The notes beneath the pieces were generated by a model that saw only the letters and a list, made by a program, of their open reading frames with translations, did not search any database and was not told the DNA's origin. From NCBI RefSeq assembly GCF_030272615.1, contig NC_081414.1, positions 519,817,185 through 519,881,184 on the forward strand: 64,000 bases of DNA. Reading direction: 5' to 3'. This DNA comes from Cryptomeria japonica. Its lineage: Eukaryota > Streptophyta > Pinopsida > Cupressales > Cupressaceae. Positions within the stretch are counted from its first letter, which is position 1; every line of letters starts with the position of its first letter. The position numbers and the translations under genes were made by a program. Shown here one piece after another: positions 56,861 to 64,000 of the stretch.

Positions 56861-57807
56861 TTGATTTGAAGGGTAAGATACTTAATGCACTCCCATTAGA
56901 TGACTGGTATCAAGAGGTCCGATCAAAGATTGCTTCAGGTAGAATGCTAGAAGGTAGATATAATGGATATTCAATGGATATTGATGGTCTTCTTAGGTGT
57001 ATGGGACATATTTATGTTCCACCCTCTGATGGACTTCGAAGGTTAATTTTAGTGGAAGCCCATCGTGCACCTTACTCGGCACATCCTAGTGTCAAGAAGA
57101 TGCATGCAGATTTGAGGAAACTCTACTATTGGGCAGGAATGAGGAGAGACATAGAAGACTTTGTATCTTGTTGCCTTGAGTGTCAAAGGGTGAAGGCAGA
57201 GCACCAACATCCAACAGGATATTTGCAGTCCCATGCAGTTCCAGAATGGAAATGGGACATCATTTCTATGGATTTCATAGTTGGCTTGCCTACATCTTCG
57301 CGACGTCATGATGCCATTATGGTTACCGTTGATCGGTTGACTAAGGTTGCTCATTTTTCTCCTCTTAGATCTTCATATACAGTATCTTCAGTAGCACAAA
57401 TTTTTGTTAGAGACATTGTTAGATTACATGGAATTCCACGTAAGATTATTTCAGATCAGGATCCAGTGTTCACTTCATCTTTCTGGACAGCCTTGCAACA
57501 TGATTTAGGGACTCAGCTAAACTATAGTACTGCTTACCATCCCGAGACCGATGGTCAGACAGAGCGAGTTAATCAAATTTTGGAGGACATGTTGAGGATG
57601 TATGTGATGGATCGACAGTCTGCTTGGGAGGATTACTTGTATCTAGTCAAGTTTGCATATAACAATGGGTATCACAGTTCTATTGGCATGTCACCGTATC
57701 AGGCCTTGTATGGTAGACCTTGTCGCACACCCTTGAGTTGGGATAGATTGGATGATAGGACACTTCTTGGATCAGAAATGTTACAGGATATGGAAGTACA
57801 AGTTTAG
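56861..57807 (+). pseudogene. Element B integrase
   Basis: HHCC zinc domain: EAHRAPYSAHPSVKKMH, then C-C in CLECQRVKAEH. DDE core: SMDFIVGLP, IISDQDPVFTSSFW, ETDGQTERVNQILEDMLR. GPY/F-side region GYHSSIGMSPYQALYGRPCRTPLSW. The frame is open from 56224 through to a TAG at 57805-57807 after DMEVQV. All three catalytic acidic residues are present. It inserts cDNA into the chromosome. Confidence 0.95.
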
Positions 57808-58315
57808 AGTATCAGACAATATTTGGCAGCTACACAAGATAGACAGAAGAAGTATGCAGATGCTCATAGGGTTGATAGGCAATTAGTAGTTGGTGATAGG
57901 GTGTTTTTGAGGGTTTGCCCTCTTAAGAGCCCAATTCATTATGGAAAAGGTTCTAAGCTGGCACCTAGATTTGTAGGTCCATTTGAGATCCTAGAGAGGA
58001 AAGGACCAGTTGCTTATCGACTCGCCCTGCCACCTAGCCTTGCACGTATTCATGACGTATTTCATGTTTCTGTTCTTAGAAAATATATTCCAAATTTGAC
58101 AAATGTATTGGATTGGACTTCTTTACAGGAAGCGAATGGGCAACTAGCTTTGGAGCTAGTATGTATACTACAGCAGTAGACCTTGACCCTCAGGGGGTGC
58201 ATCATAGAGCAAGCAAGGGTCCAATGGGACCCAAATGATGAAACTTCAGCTACATGGGAGGATTTGGGTAGACTTAGAGCTACTTACCCCTATTTGTTTA
58301 TAGGCTTCTAGGAGT
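57808..58315 (+). pseudogene. Element B integrase C-terminus and chromodomain remnant
   Basis: RVDRQLVVGDRVFLRVCPLK, KLAPRFVGPFEILERKGPVAY and IHDVFHVSVLRKYIPN are the GPY/F-type integrase tail. After a TAG at 58177-58179 the same frame gives a chromodomain-like end, ARVQWDPNDETSATWEDLGRLRATYPYLF (split here; near 58200-58305), which in Tekay-type chromoviruses directs integration to heterochromatin (family knowledge). Confidence 0.87.
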
Positions 58316-58324
58316 AAGCCTAGT

Positions 58325-58338
58325 TCTAGGGGGGAGGA
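58325..58338 (+). promoter_or_regulatory. Element B polypurine tract
   Basis: CTAGGGGGGAGGA directly before the 3' LTR TGTAATACC; primes plus-strand synthesis. Confidence 0.9.
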
Positions 58339-61300
58339 TGTAATACCCACCCTAGCGAATTTTCTTGGCATGGACATTATTTGTTATATTTGGTGATGTT
58401 GGACTCTATATTTCCTTGTTAGAGTAGATGATGAGACATATTTAGTTATATTTGCACCTTTATGGTTCAATATGTTATCTGATGCATTAGTGAGTTAGGG
58501 GTTTCATTGGTTTATGTGCATGATTTTATTATGATAATCTTTTCATATGGCTGCTATATTTTATATTTATTATCTCGAGCTAACAATGCTAACCCAACCA
58601 TGCTTGGAATAGATTACTATATGAGATATCTGTAGGATGAGGGGAGGTAGTCGTAGTTACTCTACTAAGACCCACACGATGTCGCACTCCCCCTCCTTGT
58701 TTATCATTTGTATATGGATATATATTTTGGTGATGCAGGATTGCAGGTATTGGGCATCGACTCCACCTGGCTACACAGGTCTGAGCATGCCTCTAAATCC
58801 TTGAATGTTGTTGTTGTGGAGATAACACCAAGGTTCCTACAAGTAAACCTATTGGATGTAGGTCTCCTGTTTAGGAAGATCGCCCTATCTTGAGGGTTGG
58901 GCAATGTCATGTTTATGATGGGTATTGGGTTGAGTATTTTGATTGGTTTGGATTTATATTGTTCATATTTTTTTATTATTTCTTTGATAGGATACCTACA
59001 CATTAAATGATTTAAGTGGTTTATGCTATGTTGTATTAAAAAGATGAAACAAAAGTAATATAGATTTATTATGTTATATATATTGTATGTATGTGTAAAA
59101 TAAGATTTGTTTTTATTAATTCTATATATATAAAAAAGGATAAAATAAAAAGATTGAGGTTTAAAATAATGTTATATTAGTCAATGAGTTTTGAACCTAT
59201 GACTTCTCTTGTATGAGTCTTGATAGTTACCGTTGAGCTATATGTGTTATTTGAGATTTTTGTTAGCTATCTAGTATTTAGTATGCTTATTTACGTGGGG
59301 TATTTATTAAATTTTAAATAAACTATTATAGTTAGTGTTAATAAATAATACCAACTATAGAGGTTGGAATGGTTGCTTCCCATAAATCAACCTCTCCAAC
59401 TATACAAGTTGGTATTATTTATTGAAGTTTGTATTTTTGGAGAAGGGGGTTGGTATTTTCCGGGAAGGTAATCAGAAGGAATTTGAAGGTTTAGGAGCAG
59501 AAAGAGAGATTTGCATAGGAAGAGGTTGGATTTTTGCTTGTTCTTTCTCAAAGGATTTTCTCCGTAGGAACCAAGATAGGCCTCATTCCAGGAAGAATCT
59601 ATGTGGCTTGCTTGTGCTATTCTTGCATAATTTAAATAAATATTAGATGAAAATTTAAATTTAAAAATTTGAGTGTTATTCTTGAAATACTTTCTTCTGC
59701 TTCTTTCTTTGTTTGTGTAAGAGATATGCTTGGCTGGGAAATTCAACCTAGAGAAAATGAGTGTCATGTTGGGAGTAATAACTCTTGTATTTGTTTTAGT
59801 TTTATTTTTATAATTTTTAATTGTCCTAGTTTTGCTAGTTCTGATTCTGTTATTCATAAATTTCACTACGTATATTATTTGTCAAATCACTTCAGTGAAA
59901 ATGTATAAATCTAGGCGTACTAAAAGATATTCAAAATTTAGGAAAATCCAACGGTTAGTTTGAAAGTTATGTTCCCTGTCCCAAGACTAATTTTCTGTCA
60001 ATCAAAATTAAAAATCATTCATTGTTTGTGTCACTAGGGCATCAAACATCTTCCTCAAACTAAAACCAAATGATTATAAAATAAATGGATATGAAATAAA
60101 ACTCCAAATATTATAAGAATCCATCATCTTTTAATGATTTAAAATTAATTTATGAACATACTCTTTTACTCAACTCTATCAAAGGGGGTTTTAAATAGTT
60201 TTAATAAAATTTATTTAAACTTTTATTATAATCTTTGGTTGAGGCTATAATTACATATAAATCATTATACTATTTTCTCAAATATATTTCAGTCTTCACT
60301 CAAACCATTTATTAAGATAAATATCTATTAAACAACAAGAAACATGGTTCAATTTTAATAGGTTTTTGAGTTGTTCTTTGGGTTGATTTTCCTTCTTAGG
60401 GGTTTGGGTGCTTTCTATAGTAGGTACCTCTATTTTAAAGACTCTAATTCATGTATGTGAGGTGTTCATGATAAAAATAAAATAAAATGTTTTATATATG
60501 TTATGTATTGGTCACCTCCTTCTCATGCTTGATTGTGGCTTAGGGATATTGGTCAAACTCATCCTTATGGTTTGGAGTACATGGGAGAGTACTTGAACTT
60601 GTATGCTTATTGTGTGAATAGAATTATTATTATTTTTATTTGATAAATGTTTTGAGTAGGGTAACTAGATACCCTAGGTGGGTGGATCACTATAGGTTGC
60701 TAGGACCCAAAGTGGTTTCTAGGAGATCCTATTAGTGGGTTTAATTCAAGTGATAACCTTTTTAAAAATAAACTTGGGTTGGGTTGGGATATAACACACT
60801 AATACAAGAGAAATTATTATTTTAGTCCATATAGGCCTGTTGGGTACCGCGACGATTGTTACAGGTTGGGTGGATCCTTTTGAGAGGGGACCATGGTACA
60901 TGGTAGGCAGGGTGGATCCCAACATTAAGGCTGTATGATGACACCCACCTAGTAGGTGTTCTAGTTCTCTCTCTCTCTCTCTCTCTTGTGATGTTATTTG
61001 ATGTTGTTATGTGATATGTGGTTCTTGTTTATTGTTTTGGGTAAACATGTCCAATGGCCTTAGTATTGTCCTAGTACTTGCATGGACCTTGGTTTTATCT
61101 CCTAGCATGGGGGAGTGGACCTTTGTGGTTCCACGTGGTTGGGTGGTAAATGTTTTTTTTCAAGGTGTGTTTGTGATCTCTTTTGATGATGCTTCTTGAT
61201 CCTTGATTGAAGATGTTGAAGACCTTTCTTTTGAGCTAGTACATTCAAATATTGTAAATATTATTTGTAAGCCATGAATGGCCTTATAATAAACATGTGA

Positions 61301-61930
61301 TTTTATGAAAAGCATTGTAAAAGGGAGGGTAGTTTATAGGAACTATGATAAGGGATGATTTTGTATTTGAAACAATGTTTTTAAAAGTTATGTTACCCTT
61401 CCTAATCTATCCATTTATGATCTTATTGTGTTATTATGAAAATTGAGTAGAAGGCATTAATAGAAATTGCAATTGCATTATTATATATGTTGTTATCAAA
61501 TGAAAAGTATTAATTATATGGATGTTGTAAATAATAATCAAGAGGAAAATGATTGAAAGGATAGTATTCATTCTATAGTGGGAATGGGATTATGGGAAAT
61601 GGGATTGTTATGTACTTTTACTTTGGTCTCAAGTGAAATGATAAAAGCTTTGTAGCATAGTCAATAGGTAGTAAAGTTAATGTGTTGTGAATTATTATAT
61701 TATGCTCATAATTAAGAAGATCATTGTATGTTTATTTTATGCACATTATGTTATGTGTTAAGTGGTTATATCTTTCAATTATGTTGATGAACATTAAAGG
61801 GAACCTGTAAGGGCATTAATTATATTTACTTTCTAGAGGTGGTAGATGTATGTTATATAAAAAAAAAATATTGTAGCATATTTTGGAACTTTTGTTCTTG
61901 TCCTACCAGGTTCCTTGGTGGGGCATGATA
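58339..61930 (+). repeat. Element B 3' LTR (3,592 bp)
   Basis: Nearly identical to 49982-53569, ending GGGGCATGATA. The CT-repeat near 60967-60988 is longer than in the 5' LTR. The inverted repeat is at 59340-59423. Frames within (58704-59908, 61011-61199) duplicate those of the 5' LTR. Confidence 0.95.
59340..59423. repeat. Long inverted repeat (stem-loop) in B 3' LTR
   Basis: Outer arms 59340-59352 and 59411-59423, identical in sequence to those at 50983-51066. The inner arms are also kept. Confidence 0.9.
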
Positions 61931-62880
61931 GGATATCATTGGAGTTCAGAGATCGATATCCTTATGTATGATTTCCGCTATGCAACTTAAGTGGTGTATG
62001 CATTGAGGGTGTCAGCCTTTTGTAGTTTCTCTTGAGGATGTGGATGAGGAAGAGAGTCAATAAATCTCTCTTGATGGTCACCCTATTCTTCGAGAGTATG
62101 TTGATGTGTTTCCTTTCGATATTCCCGATATGCCTCCAAAGAGAGACAAAGATTTCAAATTGACTTGGTTCTTGGTGCGGAACCTATTTCAAGAGCTCCA
62201 TATCAGATGACTACTCAAGAGTTGAGTGAGTTGAAGTTGTAGATGGAGGAATTGTCGGCCAAGGGGTTCATTCATCCTAGTGTTTCTCCTTGGGGTGCGC
62301 CTATTATCTTTGTTAAGAAGAAGGATGGTTCTATTCAGTTATGCATTGATTATCGATAGCTGAATAAGGTAACCATCAGGAATCATTATACATTGCCTCG
62401 TATAGAAGATCTTTTTGATCAAGTAAAGGGAGACAAGGTGTTCTCTAAGATCTGAAATCTGGGTATCATCAGTTGTGCATTCATGATGTAGACATTCATA
62501 GAACGACGTTTCATACTCGTTATGGTCACTATGAGTTCATAGTGGTGCCATTTGGGTTGACGAACACACCTTCAGTTTTCATGAGCCTCATGAATAGGGT
62601 TTTCTGTACCTACCTCGATCATTTTGTCCTTGTTTTCTTGGATCACATATTGATTTATTTTGGATCTATGGAAGACCATGAGGGCCACTTGCGACAGGTA
62701 TTGTAGTGCTTGAGGAAGAATCAGCTTTATGCCAACTTGGCGATGTGTGATTTCTTCCAGTGAGAGGTGAACCATCTTGGTCATATAGTTTCAGGAGAAG
62801 GTGTATCCATGGATCCTTCTGAGATCCAAGCCATTGTAGATTGGCCAGTACCAACCAATGTTTCAAAGGTTTGAAGTACG
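61931..62880 (+). pseudogene. Element C reverse transcriptase (after B)
   Basis: Resumes the pol of C after the GGATA TSD: ISAMQLKWCMH-like reading, then REYVDVFPFDIPDMPPK (near 62090-62140), [35 protein letters not shown] and the frame 62473-62706, [20 protein letters not shown]. The catalytic box is FLDH (62634-62646): the second Asp is His, the same position that is Tyr in B. Many stops and small indels. The frame differs from the protease part by one base, so indels have accumulated. Confidence 0.92.
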
Positions 62881-63430
62881 GGTTTGGCTAGATATTACCG
62901 TCTCTTTGTTCAGAGTTTTTCCCATATAGGTCACTCGATCACTTCTCTTCAGAGGAAGGGGAAGGATTTTGTTTGGTCAGAGAAGTGTGGGTCATTTTTT
63001 CATACCTTGAAGGAACTCCTTATTAGTGCTCCAATTTTGGCAGTTTCTGATACATCTAAAGATTTTATGGTATGTACAGATTCCTCTTTAGAAGGTATAG
63101 GAGTAGTGCTTATTCAAGATGGTCGTGTGGTTGCCTATGAGTTTCGCAAACTAAAGGACCATGAGCTAAACTATCCATTTCATAACTTGGAGTTGGAAGT
63201 TATAATGCATGCGTTGGTTAGATGGTGACATTTTCTATTGGGGCATCGGTTTGAGCTGCATAGTGATCACCGTAGTTTGTAGTATATTTTCATGCAGCTA
63301 AACTTGAATGCTCAATAATGAAGATGGATGGAATTCCTCAGTGAGTATGATTTTGAGGTTCAATATATTCAGAGGAAAGAGAATGTATTGGTAGATTCTT
63401 TGAGTCATAGGCACGATGAGGTTGCAGTAT
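62881..63430 (+). pseudogene. Element C RNase H
   Basis: GLARYYRLFVQSFSHIGHSITS (thumb/connection), then VCTDSSLEGIGVVLIQDGRV (Asp), HELNYPFHNLELEVIMHALVRW (Glu), HSDHRSL (Asp), ENVLVDSLSHR (last Asp). Stops at 63226 and near 63280 and 63316. Confidence 0.92.
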
Positions 63431-64000
63431 TGTCCCTTGGAGTGGACTTGAGGGAGAGAATTCTTGGGATTCTTCCTTAGAACACTTGGTATCAGGATGT
63501 TAGAGCTATGAGGGAGTCTGGAAGACCATTAGAGGGTAGATATTATGGATATAATCTTGAGGTAGACGGTCTTCTTCGACATCTTGGATGGATCTATGTA
63601 CCTCCTTTGGAGGGTCTTCACATTTTGATCATGACTGAGGCCCATTGTGCACCTTATTCAACACACCCTGGTGTCAAGAAGATGCACATAGATCTTAGAT
63701 AGATATATCATTGGGCTAGTATTAAATGTGACATTATTGATTTTGTGTCGAAGTGTTTAGAATGTTAGCAGGGAAGGCAAAGCATCAGCACCCTGGAGGG
63801 CTTTTACAACCTAATTTGGTACCGGATTGGAAATGGGATATCATTTCCATGGATTTCATAGTGGGGTTGCCTGTTTCTTCGTGTCGTCATGATGCCATCA
63901 TTGTCATTATTGATAGATTGACCAAATTTGCTCATTTTGTTCCTATTCAATCTTCTTATATAACAATAGTGGTGGCTCAAGTTTTCTTGGGATATTTGGT
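63431..64000 (+). pseudogene. Element C integrase (partial, runs off the window)
   Basis: ILIMTEAHCAPYSTHPGVKKMH is the zinc-binding HHCC start (63625-63690), then a CLEC-type pair near 63750, then WDIISMDFIVGLPVSS (first catalytic Asp, near 63835-63875) and the start of the core. The second and third catalytic residues lie beyond the window. Stops at 63478, 63700 and 63766. Confidence 0.92.

Larger units (their letters stand above)
49982..61930 (+). mobile_element. Element B: Ty3/gypsy chromovirus (Tekay/Del-like), nearly full length
   Basis: 11,949 bases: LTRs 49982-53569 (3,588 bp) and 58339-61930 (3,592 bp), PBS, gag, protease, RT, RNase H, integrase, chromodomain remnant, PPT. TSD GGAGA (49977-49981) / GGATA (61931-61935), 4/5. 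LTRs begin TGTAATACC and end TGATA rather than CA. LTR divergence is only about 2% by eye, the lowest here, so it is the youngest large insertion. Still, at least six stop codons break gag and pol. Confidence 0.95.
16144..64000 (+). mobile_element. Ty3/gypsy chromovirus C (interrupted by E and B; 3' end outside window)
   Basis: 5' LTR 16144-16564 plus 44592-48107 (about 3.93 kb without E), tRNA-Met PBS at 48110, gag, protease, then B, then RT, RNase H and integrase to the window edge. It lies on the plus strand and is inserted in the A0 gag. Domain order and sequence match B and the Tekay/Del group of plant chromoviruses. The right LTR and its TSD are not visible. It is heavily mutated and older than B. 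Confidence 0.9.

Noticed and set aside
1-64000. CRISPR arrays, operons, ribosome binding sites or bacterial genes
   Set aside because: All repeats are LTR-related, all coding matches are plant retrotransposon domains, and no prokaryotic gene organisation is present.

Overview
The window looks like intergenic DNA of a large plant genome, most likely a gymnosperm (inference). It is AT-rich, no host gene can be supported with confidence, and almost every base falls into LTR retrotransposons inserted into one another. The coding remnants are plant Ty1/copia, Ty3/gypsy chromovirus and Tat-like domains. LTRs are long (0.8-4.4 kb), and most copies are old, with several percent LTR divergence by eye and many stop codons. 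No rRNA, tRNA, CRISPR array or prokaryotic feature was seen.

The sequence resolves into one nested stack, deduced from TG...CA ends, target-site duplications (TSDs), primer binding sites (PBS), polypurine tracts (PPT) and reading frames that resume after each insertion. A0 is the oldest host, a minus-strand copia element at 1-4002 that continues at 16018-16143. Copia element A (4003-16017, minus; TSD GTCAG/ATCAG) sits in the A0 gag. H (4677-9096; TSD AGGGA), a 4.4-kb TG...CA unit that is probably a solo LTR, sits in A's left LTR. C (16144 to beyond 64000, plus strand) is a Ty3/gypsy chromovirus, also inserted in the A0 gag. E (16565-44591, minus; TSD GAGGT/GGGGT) is a gag-only copia-type element inside C's 5' LTR. 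Inside E lie G (18475-19266; TSD GATTG), a solo LTR related to F; F (21831-28403, plus; TSD TCCTT), a non-autonomous element with a coiled-coil/CCHC ORF1 and a large ORF2 of unknown function; and D (31124-43731, minus; TSD TTATG), a Tat-like gypsy element. B (49982-61930, plus; TSD GGAGA/GGATA) is the youngest large copy, a chromovirus inserted in C's protease region. C pol resumes at 61931 and runs off the right edge.

The most interesting parts are these. F combines a gag-like protein carrying four zinc knuckles with a separate frame of about 1,100 codons that has no polymerase domain and has a TATA-like box upstream of its start. D places an archaeal-type RNase H between protease and reverse transcriptase, has an Asn/Gly-rich Gag and carries two direct copies of its PBS region. 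A, E, F and G share LTR-end and PPT signals, suggesting that gag-only elements use the enzymes of A-like autonomous copia elements. Percent divergences quoted are rough counts by eye over a few hundred bases, not computed alignments.
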